The notes under the pieces were generated by a model. It saw nothing but the letters and a program-made list of their open reading frames with translations. It was not told where the DNA came from and ran no database searches. The position numbers and the translations under genes were made by a program. Of a stretch of 64,000 nucleotides of DNA, positions 44,091-54,712 are shown one piece after another (positions within the stretch are counted from its first letter, which is position 1; each line of letters starts with the position of its first letter). Origin of the DNA: Nostoc sp. LPT (GTDB taxonomy: Bacteria; Cyanobacteriota; Cyanobacteriia; Cyanobacteriales; Nostocaceae); NCBI RefSeq assembly GCF_017115165.1, contig NZ_JABXKF010000005.1:101375-165374 (forward strand), given 5' to 3'.

Positions 44091-45767
44091 TTAGTTTCTA
44101 CCTTTGAAAGAGTTTAGCCATTCTTGAACTTGCTCTCGTGCAATATCGCGCCCTCCAAGACCAAAAGCTAGGGCAATAGCAACTGCGATCGCACCTAGTA
44201 AAAGTCCAAAGGCTAAATTCACAATATCACTGGCAACTCCAATCTGTTGCAGTGCCATTGCCGAGACTAAGCCAATGATGGCAATCCGCGCCACTTGTCC
44301 CAAAATCTGGGTTTGACGGTCGCCGGAACTGGTAATGATATTAAAAGCTAGATTTGCCAGAAATAAGCCAATGGCAAATATTATCAATCCTGCCAAAATC
44401 CGCCCGAATACGATCACAATACCAGACACTAATGCCGTCAGGGCTGGAATATTCAGGATATTCACCGCCGCCACCGTTGCAAACAGCATGATCCCCACTA
44501 AGGCAACAATGCCTACAATTTCCGATGGCGTGCGGGTTGGAATCGGGGGGGTTGTTGATTCTGTAGAAATTACAACTCGTCTGCTGGGTGTTGTCAGACC
44601 CAAAATAGTGAAAATGTTATTAAACCCTAAATTGGTGAGGATACTTGTAACCAAGTCCGCAATAAACCGCCCGACGAAATAGGCAACAATCAAAATTGCC
44701 ACGGCTGTAAAGATGGCAGGTAGGGCATTGAGAACCTGTTGCAGCATAGCGATCGCAGGTATTGATATTGCATCAATTCGCAAGGCATTCAGCGCTGCGA
44801 TCGCCACAGGAATCAAAATCAAAACATAGACAATTGTACCGATAATACTCGATAGAGGTTGCACCCCCGTACTTGCAGATAAACCTAACCGACTACCTAA
44901 ATTGTCGATACCAGTTGTCGCCAGCAAGTTCGTCACAATCCGCCGCACTACATTAGCTATGAACCAGCCAACTACAGCAATTAAGATCGCCGCTAAAATG
45001 TTCGGCACAATTAGCAGAACTTCTGTAATTAGAGCTTGTACTGGTTGTAGAGCCTGCTGTAGTCCGAGAGCATCCAAAATTGGAGCGAGAAACAGTAAAA
45101 ATATAAACCAATACAGAGCATTGCCGATCGTCTCACTTAGAGACAGCTGATTGAGGCTGGGTGCCCTGTCTGCTGGTTCTGGATTCAAACGCTCATCCAG
45201 GTTAAATGCCTGTAATGAGCGCACAGTGATAATCTTCACAATGGTCGCCAAAAACCAGGCTGCTACCAAAAGGATTCCCGCACCAACCAACTTTGGTAAA
45301 AAGCCAATAAGTTGATTGAGAAAATTATTCAGGGGTCGAGAGGCTACCTCCAGATCCAATGTCTGTAAAACAGCTACCGCAGTTAACAGGATAATGCTCC
45401 AAAAAACTAAGCTGGAGATTAATTTCTCCACTTGGGGAACATCTTGACGACCCGTTATCCCAGCGGCTATGCGGTTATCTATATTTGTGCGCTTGAGGAT
45501 TCCTTGCGTCACCGCTGCTGCGATCGCTGCAATCAGCCAACCTACTAGTAAGATTGCTACCGCCCCTAAAAGACGAGGCGTAAACAGAATCAACTGTTGA
45601 ACAATACCTTGCACATCAGCAATTCCTTGATTCACTGCTGGTTGTATTGGTTGCAGACTGGGCGATGATTGTGCCAAAAATTGCTGCACCCTTGTGGATA
45701 AACCAACTCCGTAGGCGTAGCCCGTCGTAGACATCACCTGAGTTATTTCTTGCCAAGTTGCGTTCAT
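44091..45767 (-). CDS. Multi-TM helix-repeat protein, mechanosensitive-channel-like (CmpX type)
   Basis: The 558-aa integral membrane protein contains four or more repeats of a long hydrophobic helix followed by a conserved (V/A)GWxIA or AAWFLAxIV stretch and an amphipathic segment, the 'conserved TM helix' seen in CmpX/MscS-related proteins. Glycine-rich helices (LGLGGRDIAREQVQEWL) near the C-terminus resemble the pore-adjacent part of MscS-like channels. It may help in osmotic or membrane-tension response. Near the N-terminus residues 12-20 (MSTTGYAYG) come from a dispersed 27-bp repeat. It is a single gene with no operon partner. Confidence 0.85.
   Translation of the reverse strand: MNATWQEITQVMSTTGYAYGVGLSTRVQQFLAQSSPSLQPIQPAVNQGIADVQGIVQQLILFTPRLLGAVAILLVGWLIAAIAAAVTQGILKRTNIDNRIAAGITGRQDVPQVEKLISSLVFWSIILLTAVAVLQTLDLEVASRPLNNFLNQLIGFLPKLVGAGILLVAAWFLATIVKIITVRSLQAFNLDERLNPEPADRAPSLNQLSLSETIGNALYWFIFLLFLAPILDALGLQQALQPVQALITEVLLIVPNILAAILIAVVGWFIANVVRRIVTNLLATTGIDNLGSRLGLSASTGVQPLSSIIGTIVYVLILIPVAIAALNALRIDAISIPAIAMLQQVLNALPAIFTAVAILIVAYFVGRFIADLVTSILTNLGFNNIFTILGLTTPSRRVVISTESTTPPIPTRTPSEIVGIVALVGIMLFATVAAVNILNIPALTALVSGIVIVFGRILAGLIIFAIGLFLANLAFNIITSSGDRQTQILGQVARIAIIGLVSAMALQQIGVASDIVNLAFGLLLGAIAVAIALAFGLGGRDIAREQVQEWLNSFKGRN
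45711..45735 (-). repeat. Dispersed 27-bp-type repeat inside the channel-like gene
   Basis: Read on the minus strand it begins GATGTCTACGACGGGCTACG, identical over 25 bp to the copy at 57432-57456. Here it is read in a different frame (MSTTGYAYG) from the TpsA copy and leaves the gene open. Confidence 0.88.
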
Positions 45768-46046
45768 AGTTTTCGGGAATTATGCTTAAGTATTCGCCGC
45801 AAACACTGAGTCAGTGTTTTGCCTATCAATTTACCAGTAAAAACATACATATTTACTCATATTTGATTTAATATACGGGCATTGGGCGTTAGGAGTGCTG
45901 AGTGCTGAGTTAGGAGTTTTGTTTATCTCCTTGTCCCCTTGTCCTCCGTCATCCCCCTCATTTCCCCCTACTCCCCTACTCCCTCATCTCCCACTTTGTT
46001 GAATTTTGCGTTACTCTAATTGCAGCAACAGCATCAAAGATGTGGA

Positions 46047-46490
46047 ATGTCCCAAGTTTTGGAACAATCAATTCAAATTAATGCTACAGCTACGGTGGTA
46101 GAGCGCTGTATTAGCGATTTAGCTCTTATGCACCGCTGGCTCAACCCCGTCCTGCGTTGCGAACCTGTAGGCGAAGCTTGGAGTACCGATGTCGGCAGTG
46201 AAAGTCGTTTTATCATTCAAATTCCTCTACTCAAACCCACGTTGAATAGCGTAGTTGTAGAACGACAACCGGGTTTGGTAGTCTGGGAATTTCAAGGGTT
46301 TTTTCAAGGGCGCGATCGCTGGGAATGTCAGCCAACAGAAAAGGGAACGCGCCTACTCAACCGCTTTGAGTACGATATCCCTAACCCTTTAATTAGTTGG
46401 GGTTTTAACACCTTTGCTGCGTCTTGGACAAAAGAAGATATGCAAGCCCAGCTACGCCGCCTTAAACAAGTCGCAGAAGGACAAGAATAA
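46047..46490 (+). CDS. SRPBCC-family (polyketide cyclase/START-like) protein
   Basis: The 147-aa product has the helix-grip pattern of SRPBCC proteins: a first strand (EQSIQINATATVVERCISD), the MHRWLNP segment, central beta strands (SRFIIQIP, VVWEFQGFFQGRDRWE) and a long C-terminal helix (KEDMQAQLRRLKQ). Such folds bind hydrophobic ligands; function is unknown. ATG 46047 is taken over the in-frame TTG 46020 because SRPBCC proteins usually begin at this strand. The upstream spacer has short GTGCTGA heptamers at 45895-45909. Confidence 0.8.
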   Translation: MSQVLEQSIQINATATVVERCISDLALMHRWLNPVLRCEPVGEAWSTDVGSESRFIIQIPLLKPTLNSVVVERQPGLVVWEFQGFFQGRDRWECQPTEKGTRLLNRFEYDIPNPLISWGFNTFAASWTKEDMQAQLRRLKQVAEGQE

Positions 46491-47141
46491 TTCGATCATT
46501 AGTCATTTGGTATTGAGTTTTCCCCAGTATTCGTGCCAAAAGCTGTCGGTGGCTAACTAGTACAACGGGCGCGTAAATAAACATACCATTCAAAATGACG
46601 CGAAAGCCCGGAATACAATACTTTTGAATGCGTGACTTCCGCGCAGCGGTACTAGTGCAAGAAGGGAGAAGGCAGGGAAAGCAGAGAAGCACACAGAGCA
46701 GGGGAAGAATAATAACTCTTGACTCCTGACTTAGCACTTAGGACTCAGCATTCACAATTCAGCGAGAAGTCGAGTCAGTGCGTTGGGGAGCCAGCGCGGT
46801 CAACTCCTGCGGGGAGACGATGCCGCGCATAGCGCAGCCTCTTCGAGTCCGCGAGCGTCTGGGGGTTTCCCCCATGAGCGACTGGCGTCGGGTTTCCCGA
46901 CTTGTACTCCTACAAAGAAGCAAGCTAGCAAGAGCGTCTTTAACAGAGAAGCAACTGAGTTGTTGAGAATACTCCTTGATCATTATCTTAAGTATAAACA
47001 CAGGTTCTAACCTCTGGTATATGTGGTTACAAGCTTTTTAAAACATGTATTTTTACCTTTTTTCCGCACATTAATAGCTTTATTTCTCAGTTAATTTTCT
47101 GTAAGATAGCTAAAAAGGTTTTTACTCATTAGAAACACGTA
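46491..47141. other. Intergenic region with GC-rich dispersed repeats
   Basis: No gene is supported. At 46780-46910 lies a block of GC-rich repeats, including GGGGGTTTCCCCCATGAGCG at 46861-46880; its inverse complement occurs within 61341-61379. Fragments such as CGCGCATAGCGCAGCC resemble other palindromic pieces in the window. Frames through this block are repeat-derived. Confidence 0.6.
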
Positions 47142-47144
47142 TTA

Positions 47145-47317
47145 GAGGTTGTTTGAAAAGTGGTTGGCTGTGATTTTAATCGAATTTTTACCCCCCTTAA
47201 TCTCCCCTTGTAAAGGGGGGAAACTGGAAAATCTAGTTCTTTCCCCAATACATACGGGGAGGGTTAGGGTGAGGTAAAAAACGTTGATACACCAATTAAG
47301 ACTTTTCAAACATCCTC
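47145..47317. mobile_element. 173-bp MITE-like element flanked by TTA duplications
   Basis: The ends GAGGTTGTTTGAAAAGT (47145-47161) and ACTTTTCAAACATCCTC (47301-47317) are inverse complements at 16 of 17 positions. TTA flanks both sides (47142-47144 and 47318-47320), which fits the 3-bp TNA target duplication known for the IS1031 group of the IS5 family. The interior is non-coding and includes CCCCTTGTAAAGGGG. It lies 57 bp before the PEP-CTERM gene and may affect its promoter. Confidence 0.78.
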
Positions 47318-47374
47318 TTAGGATTGAAGCGTTGAAGGCAGACAAAAAGATTCGTTTATAAGGTAAATAACGGA

Positions 47375-47974
47375 ATGGCTAATGTAAATGTTTTGACAAA
47401 GTTATCACTGTCTACAGTGGGAACAGCAGTTATTGCACTGGGAGCAGCAGGAACCGTACAAGCTGCAACTTTTACTGAAGTGGGTGATGCAGGTCAGACT
47501 TTAAATACCGCCCAAAATCTTCCTGGTGGCATTAATGTCATCCAAGGAACTATCTCTTCTAGCGACGATGCTGACCTCTTTTCTTTCTCTTGGGGTGGTG
47601 GGCTATTCAACGCTACGACAGTCGGTGGTACACCCTTCACCTTCGATACCATACTACAACTGTTTGATTCGTCAGGTACGCTAATCGCTCAGAACGAGAA
47701 CGATTCTGAGTTGACGCTGCAATCCACTCTCAACCTGTTTGCAGATAGTGGTGAGTACTTGTTGGGAATATCATCCTTCGCCAACTATGCCGAATCTGGT
47801 CCTACTTATGGTTCTGTTAGTCCTGGTTTTTCTTCTGACAGTTACTCTATCAGCCTAAACCAGGAGACTGCTTCTGTTCCCGAACCCGCTTCTCTCATCG
47901 GTATCTTAGGCTTAGGTGCTTTCGGCATTACCTCTGTTCGCAAGCGTAAACAACAAGCCGCAGTTAAGGCATAA
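47375..47974 (+). CDS. PEP-CTERM sorting-domain exported protein
   Basis: A signal peptide (to about TVQAA, residue 31) precedes a beta-rich domain with an SSDDADLFSFSW segment and FDTILQLFDSSGTLIAQNEND, typical of bacterial pre-peptidase-like domains. The C-terminus has the exosortase signal: VPEPAS, a hydrophobic helix (LIGILGLGAFGITSV) and a basic tail RKRKQQ. It should be exported and processed at PEP by an exosortase encoded elsewhere, then placed on or released from the cell surface. At 199 aa it is typical in size. It is monocistronic. Confidence 0.92.
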   Translation: MANVNVLTKLSLSTVGTAVIALGAAGTVQAATFTEVGDAGQTLNTAQNLPGGINVIQGTISSSDDADLFSFSWGGGLFNATTVGGTPFTFDTILQLFDSSGTLIAQNENDSELTLQSTLNLFADSGEYLLGISSFANYAESGPTYGSVSPGFSSDSYSISLNQETASVPEPASLIGILGLGAFGITSVRKRKQQAAVKA

Positions 47975-48112
47975 GCATCAATTTTTATTTAAGCCGTTTA
48001 ATTTAACTAACCATTGCTGTGTCAATATGTTGCTGACACAGCATTTTTGATTTTGATACTTAAGTTGCAATTAAAGCTATTGTATCTTTCTCACCCAGTC
48101 CTTTTACTTGAT

Positions 48113-48937
48113 TCAACCATTCTTACCCAATTCGGTAAGTAGCCGCCGAATCACAGATGCATCCTCGGCATCGGGAACTTTTGCTAAATAATTTTGTAAG
48201 TCGTCTACGGCTTGGGGGTAGTAACCGAGTTGATAATAAATCAAACCGCGATCGCGCAATTCTAAAGTTAAACCAGGAAACAGCAACAAAATTCGTTCAA
48301 CTGCTGCCAGCGTTTTTTCTAACTCTTGCTGTTTGAGGTAAATAAATTTTAAATTTGTCAACATCCGGGTCAAAAATTGCCGATTACTAACTACAGCTAA
48401 AAATTCTGGTTGTAGCGTCACAGGTTGCTGATAAAGTTGAGACAGCCGTTCCTCACAATCTTGGGCAAATATTATTTCACCGCCATTGAAAGCATCCACA
48501 AAAATCTCTATATCGGGAATATCTGGGCGGATCAGGAAATGTCCTGGCATTCCCACACCTACCATCGGAAAATCAATCCGTCGGGCAACTTCCAGGTAAA
48601 CCAGCGCTAAGGTAATGGGAATCCCCAATCGGCGGTCAATTACATCATTGAAAAAGCTGTTACGTGGGTCGTAATAGTCAATTTTATTACCAGAAAACTT
48701 TAAATCTTCGTAGAGATATTGATTAATACTTTGAACTATCCGCAAAGGATAACGTGAATCAGGCAGGCGTTCTTGAAGCTCCCACGCCATTGTATCAAGG
48801 GCATTGAGGTATTCCTCTGGGTCTAGGTTGGGATATTCTTCTAGTGCAATATACAAAGCTGCCTTTGCTAGGTCAATGTGCTCGTCAGACTGCTGAATCT
48901 CCTGGTAAAAATATTGTCGTGCTGACGAGAAATTCAT
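48113..48937 (-). CDS. SirB1-family transglutaminase-like/TPR protein
   Basis: The 274-aa product shows the SirB1 pattern: YYDPRNSFFNDVIDRRLGIPITLALVYLEVARR followed by GVGMPGHFLIRP with the conserved His. A C-terminal TPR-like segment (LLFPGLTLELRDRGLIYYQLGYYPQAVDDLQNYL) follows. The fold is a degenerate transglutaminase, and the family is widespread in cyanobacteria without a settled function. No signal peptide is visible. It is divergent from the atpD gene, with a 644-bp region between them. Confidence 0.88.
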   Translation of the reverse strand: MNFSSARQYFYQEIQQSDEHIDLAKAALYIALEEYPNLDPEEYLNALDTMAWELQERLPDSRYPLRIVQSINQYLYEDLKFSGNKIDYYDPRNSFFNDVIDRRLGIPITLALVYLEVARRIDFPMVGVGMPGHFLIRPDIPDIEIFVDAFNGGEIIFAQDCEERLSQLYQQPVTLQPEFLAVVSNRQFLTRMLTNLKFIYLKQQELEKTLAAVERILLLFPGLTLELRDRGLIYYQLGYYPQAVDDLQNYLAKVPDAEDASVIRRLLTELGKNG

Positions 48938-51030
<2,093 letters not shown>

Positions 51031-51151
51031 TCATTAGTCATTGGTCATTAGTCATTGGTCATTAGTCATTAGTTCAAGTGCTAATGGCTAATGGCTAATG
51101 GCAAAAGACAAGTAACAAATGACGAAGGACAAAGGACAAAAGACAAATGAC
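51031..51151 (+). repeat. Heptamer array filling the atpD-atpC spacer
   Basis: Six TCATTAG/TCATTGG heptamers run at 51031-51072, three CTAATGG at 51081-51101, and seven AAAAGAC/AAAGGAC/AAATGAC-type units at 51103-51151. The last unit, AAATGAC, contains the atpC start codon (ATG 51147-51149), and the preceding AAGGAC units are the only Shine-Dalgarno-like sequence. These are STRR-type repeats of heterocystous cyanobacteria. Confidence 0.95.
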
Positions 51152-51560
51152 ATTAACTGTTCGTGTAATTTCCCCAGATAAAACAGTCTGGGATGCTCCA
51201 GCTGAAGAAGTCGTTTTGCCTAGCACTACTGGTCAACTAGGTATCCTAACTGGACATGCACCACTTTTAACCGCTCTCGATACTGGTGTCATGCGAGTTC
51301 GTGGCGCTAAAAATCAGAATTGGGAAGCGATCGCCCTTTTGGGTGGCTTTGCCGAAGTTGAAGAAAATGAAGTGACAATTCTGGTTAATGGTGCTGAACG
51401 TGGCGACAAAATTAACCTTGATGAAGCTCGTACTGCTTACAACCAAGCAGAAACACGTCTGAATCAAGTTTCCGCAGACGATCGCCAAGCCCAAATTCAG
51501 GCAACCCAAGCCTTCAAACGGGCCCGCGCTCGGTTTCAAGCTGCTGGCGGTTCGGTCTAA
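51147..51560 (+). CDS. atpC: F-type ATP synthase subunit epsilon
   Basis: The 137-aa epsilon subunit forms part of the central stalk and inhibits ATP hydrolysis. The beta-sandwich N-terminus ([32 protein letters not shown], with [12 protein letters not shown]) and the C-terminal helix hairpin are intact. It is called atpE in chloroplast-style naming. Translation starts inside a heptamer repeat unit, so its expression relative to atpD could vary with the array. It is co-transcribed with atpD. Confidence 0.98.
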   Translation: MTLTVRVISPDKTVWDAPAEEVVLPSTTGQLGILTGHAPLLTALDTGVMRVRGAKNQNWEAIALLGGFAEVEENEVTILVNGAERGDKINLDEARTAYNQAETRLNQVSADDRQAQIQATQAFKRARARFQAAGGSV

Positions 51561-51579
51561 TTTAACTTTATATTTTCAC

Positions 51580-51610
51580 TTTGTAGGTTGGGCAATGTCC
51601 AACCTACAAA
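51580..51610 (+). terminator. Hairpin after atpC, possible terminator
   Basis: TTTGTAGGTTGG (51580-51591) pairs perfectly with CCAACCTACAAA (51599-51610) around a 7-base loop. It is followed by ATATTTATTA rather than a clean T-run, so termination is plausible but it may be only a dispersed TAGGTTGG repeat. Confidence 0.5.
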
Positions 51611-51712
51611 ATATTTATTAAATTTAAAAAAATTACATCAAGTTTAAGAAATCGAGGCAAGCCTTAGTGAAGTGTTAATTTAGCTAATTAGTTGCCCAGA
51701 TGGGCACAGATT

Positions 51713-53824
51713 ATGAAAAGGTTTTCATCTTTACTTGGTACTCGTAAACAAAATAAGGTAGCTCGCTTTGCAGCATCTGTCGTAGCAACCTTAGCGATCG
51801 CTGCGTCAACGTCTTTAACGAACGCTGGAAATATTCACTCTGCCAATGCGGCTCCTGTAAAAATAACTACTGCATCAGTCCAGCTAAATCAGACCAAACC
51901 AAATATTTCCCAGTTACAAATTAGCAGGACTCAATATCAAGCTGCTGGAATCGATCCTTTTGTACTAATCCCCATCGTCCTTGTCGGGGGTTTAGTTATA
52001 TTTGTCCCCCTATTCTTTGGCGGACTTGTAGTAATTGGCGAACGTGAAGTCGGTATTGTAGTTAGAAAATTTACCCTTTCCGGGCGGGGACTCCCCGCTG
52101 GAAGTTTGATTGCCCTCAACGGCGAAGCTGGCTTGCAGGCAGATACTTTAGCTCCTGGCTGGCATTGGGGCTATTGGCCTTGGCAGTATTCTGTAAAAAA
52201 AGAGCCGGTAGTTGTCGTTTCCCAAGGGGAAATCGCTTTGATTGTGGCAGCAGATGGTCAACCCAACCCACCAGAGCGGATTTTGGGTAAAATTGTCAGT
52301 TGTGACAACTTCCAAGATGCTCGAAAATTCCTCACCCAAGGCGGGGAAAAAGGACGGCAAATGGGTTTTCTCACGGCTGGTACGTACCGGATTAACACTG
52401 CCTTGTTCAAAGTGATCATGGCAGCAAATGCCAGCACTCATGGCATGACTCCAGAACAGTTGCGGGTGTACAGTCTGGCATCTGACAAAGTTGGCATTGT
52501 CACTACCTTAGATGGTTTACCAATCTCTGTCGGTGAACTCGCAGGACCGACAATTGACGGACACGACAACTTCCAAAATGGTCAAAAATTTATTGATGGC
52601 GGTGGACGGCGAGGTTTACAAGAACAGATATTGCTTTCGGGTTCTTGGAACTTGAATCCTTGGTTTGTCCAGGTTGAGCAAGTACCGATGACGGAAATTC
52701 CGATTGGGTATGTGGGTGTGGTAATTTCTTTCGTGGGTAAGGCACATCAAGATGTCAGCGGCGCAGCTTTCACCCACGGTAACTTGGTGAATCCTGGACA
52801 TAAGGGTGTGTGGGTCGAACCGCTATATCCTGGTAAGCACCCGATTAATTCCCGGATCATGAAGATGGAACTCGTGCCAACGACTAACATTGTATTAAAT
52901 TGGTCAGATCGCACCGAACGTCACAGCTATGATGCTCAACTGGCTTCTTTAACAGTGCGATCGCGTGATGGGTTTGCCTTTGATTTGGAAGTAGCACAAA
53001 TTATCCATGTCGGTGCTTTAGATGCCCCGAAGGTAATTTCTCGCGTTGGTGCAATGCAAAATCTGGTAGACCATGTATTAGAACCAACTATTGGTAATTA
53101 TTTCCGCAACTCAGCCCAAGACTATACTGTACTAGACTTTCTGACTGCTCGGAGTGAACGGCAAGCTGAGGCTGCTGAGTATATTAAAACAGCATTACGG
53201 GCTTATGACGTGCAAGCGATCGACACCCTGATTGGTGATATTCAGCCACCAGCGTCGTTAATGCAGACACAGACAGACCGGAAAATTGCTGAAGAAGAAC
53301 GCAAGACTTATGAAGTCCAGCAGATGGCGCAAACCCAACGGCAGCAACTTGTCCGGGAAACGGCACTGGCTAATATCCAGCAAGAAATGGTGAAATCAGA
53401 GCAGAGTGTACATATTGCTGACCTCAAAGCCCAAGCCCAAATTAAGCAGGCGACTGGTGAAGCCGAGGGGACAAAACTCCGGTCAATTGCTGAGGCTGAA
53501 GGTATTCGGGCCACAGGTAACGCCAAAGCTGAAACCTACCGCGCTGGTGTGGAAGCTTTGGGACCACAAGGTTATACAGCAATGCAACTGATGCAGATTA
53601 TCGGCGATCGCAATGTCCGCTTAATTCCAGATGTCTTAGTTGGCAGCAATGGCAGCAATAACGGCTTAGTGGATGGGCTACTATCGATGATTTTATGGAA
53701 TCAAACTGGTAAGGGTGAATTGACACCAACACCTTTGCATCCACAACCGATAGTTACCCAAGCACAACCAACCTCAGAAAACGGTTATCCACCTATAGTT
53801 GTGAATTTTCCTGTAGATAAGTAA
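51713..53824 (+). CDS. SPFH/band-7 (flotillin-like) membrane protein
   Basis: ATG 51713 gives a 703-aa protein with an N-terminal hydrophobic segment, a second TM stretch (FVLIPIVLVGGLVIFVPLFFGGLVV, about 83-107) and a long SPFH region beginning IGEREVGIVVRKFT. The C-terminal third is a charged Ala/Glu/Gln-rich helix (RKIAEEERKTYEVQQMAQ, then AEAEGIRATGNAKAET), the flotillin-type coiled coil. Such proteins oligomerise in membrane microdomains. It is larger than standard flotillins because the SPFH part carries a duplicated segment: GKIVSCDNFQDARKFLTQGG and GPTIDGHDNFQNGQKFIDGG are similar. It is monocistronic; function is inferred from fold only. Confidence 0.85.
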   Translation: MKRFSSLLGTRKQNKVARFAASVVATLAIAASTSLTNAGNIHSANAAPVKITTASVQLNQTKPNISQLQISRTQYQAAGIDPFVLIPIVLVGGLVIFVPLFFGGLVVIGEREVGIVVRKFTLSGRGLPAGSLIALNGEAGLQADTLAPGWHWGYWPWQYSVKKEPVVVVSQGEIALIVAADGQPNPPERILGKIVSCDNFQDARKFLTQGGEKGRQMGFLTAGTYRINTALFKVIMAANASTHGMTPEQLRVYSLASDKVGIVTTLDGLPISVGELAGPTIDGHDNFQNGQKFIDGGGRRGLQEQILLSGSWNLNPWFVQVEQVPMTEIPIGYVGVVISFVGKAHQDVSGAAFTHGNLVNPGHKGVWVEPLYPGKHPINSRIMKMELVPTTNIVLNWSDRTERHSYDAQLASLTVRSRDGFAFDLEVAQIIHVGALDAPKVISRVGAMQNLVDHVLEPTIGNYFRNSAQDYTVLDFLTARSERQAEAAEYIKTALRAYDVQAIDTLIGDIQPPASLMQTQTDRKIAEEERKTYEVQQMAQTQRQQLVRETALANIQQEMVKSEQSVHIADLKAQAQIKQATGEAEGTKLRSIAEAEGIRATGNAKAETYRAGVEALGPQGYTAMQLMQIIGDRNVRLIPDVLVGSNGSNNGLVDGLLSMILWNQTGKGELTPTPLHPQPIVTQAQPTSENGYPPIVVNFPVDK

Positions 53825-53956
53825 CATTAGCAACATCTGGTAGGGGCGTAGATATGTGCGCCCCCAATACGGTTTGGATAAGCAGAGGAGGCAAGGGAGG
53901 AAATAGTTGCAACGAGCTACGTTCAGCCTCTTCTCCCAAACTAAAATTCAATCGTT

Positions 53957-54620
53957 TTACCTTCTAATTGTCCGTCGCTCAAGATAGATTCGCTCTACAT
54001 CAGAACGAGCAGCTATCGTTTGGATTAACAAAGGAGTAACTTCCGCCACCACAATTGGTGTATAAAGAGATTGATAAATGACCCGTTGGTTACTTTCCTT
54101 AAGTTGGTTTACAAGAGGTTGCTGAATTGCCTCATAGTGAGATTTAAGAGTATTCAAGTGATTTTGATGCTCAGTGCGGTTCGATCCTCGATAAGGCTGA
54201 ACTGTTTCTTCTTTTAGATGAAAAATGACTCTGATAGGGCTATTGCTTCCTTGACTAATGCGATTCGCTAATTCGGCTTCCAATTATGCCAACGAAGCCC
54301 TTATTGTTGATTGCTTGAATAGCTTGCTCTAACACTTCCTGACTAATTTGATTGCCAGCAGCATCAAGGGATACACCATAGATATTGCCTTGAGGATCTA
54401 TTAGCTTAAACTGCGTGATTTCAGTATCAGCTAGAGTTGCTTTGTTAGCTACACTGAGGTGGTCAGCCGAGATTCCTGTAGTCTTAGAAACCTCTAACTT
54501 AGCTTTTTCAGCTAAATTGTTTAATGTCTGGTTTCCTGAGAGCGGAAGGCTAAAGGCTACTGTAGGCACAAATGAGATAACAGCAGATAAGCAAACGGTT
54601 AGACCTAAGAATTTCTGCAT
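53957..54620 (-). pseudogene. Frameshifted exported I9-propeptide-like gene
   Basis: On the minus strand, the first part (from 54620) has a signal peptide (MQKFLGLTVCLSAVISFVP) and a small domain, then runs out of frame near 54284. The second part (from 54283) continues with LEAELANRISQGSNSPIRVI and ends VERIYLERRTIRR at 53957. That second part resembles the inhibitor I9/subtilase propeptide domain. A one-base shift near 54284 explains the split. No subtilase catalytic domain follows, so it is either a lone I9 protein or the front of a lost protease. Confidence 0.75.
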
Positions 54621-54712
54621 CTTGATTTTATACTTGCTCGTAAGCAGTTCCGAGTTCAGGGTAACTAAAAACAGCTATATTTTATTGTGGATGCTATGTA
54701 GGCAAAGAAATT

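Noticed and set aside
46778..47010. Overlapping small frames on both strands
   Set aside because: All are generated by GC-rich dispersed repeats; no ribosome site or recognisable domain.
51031..51151. Possible CRISPR-like or regulatory direct repeats
   Set aside because: These are contiguous 7-bp STRR heptamers without spacers.
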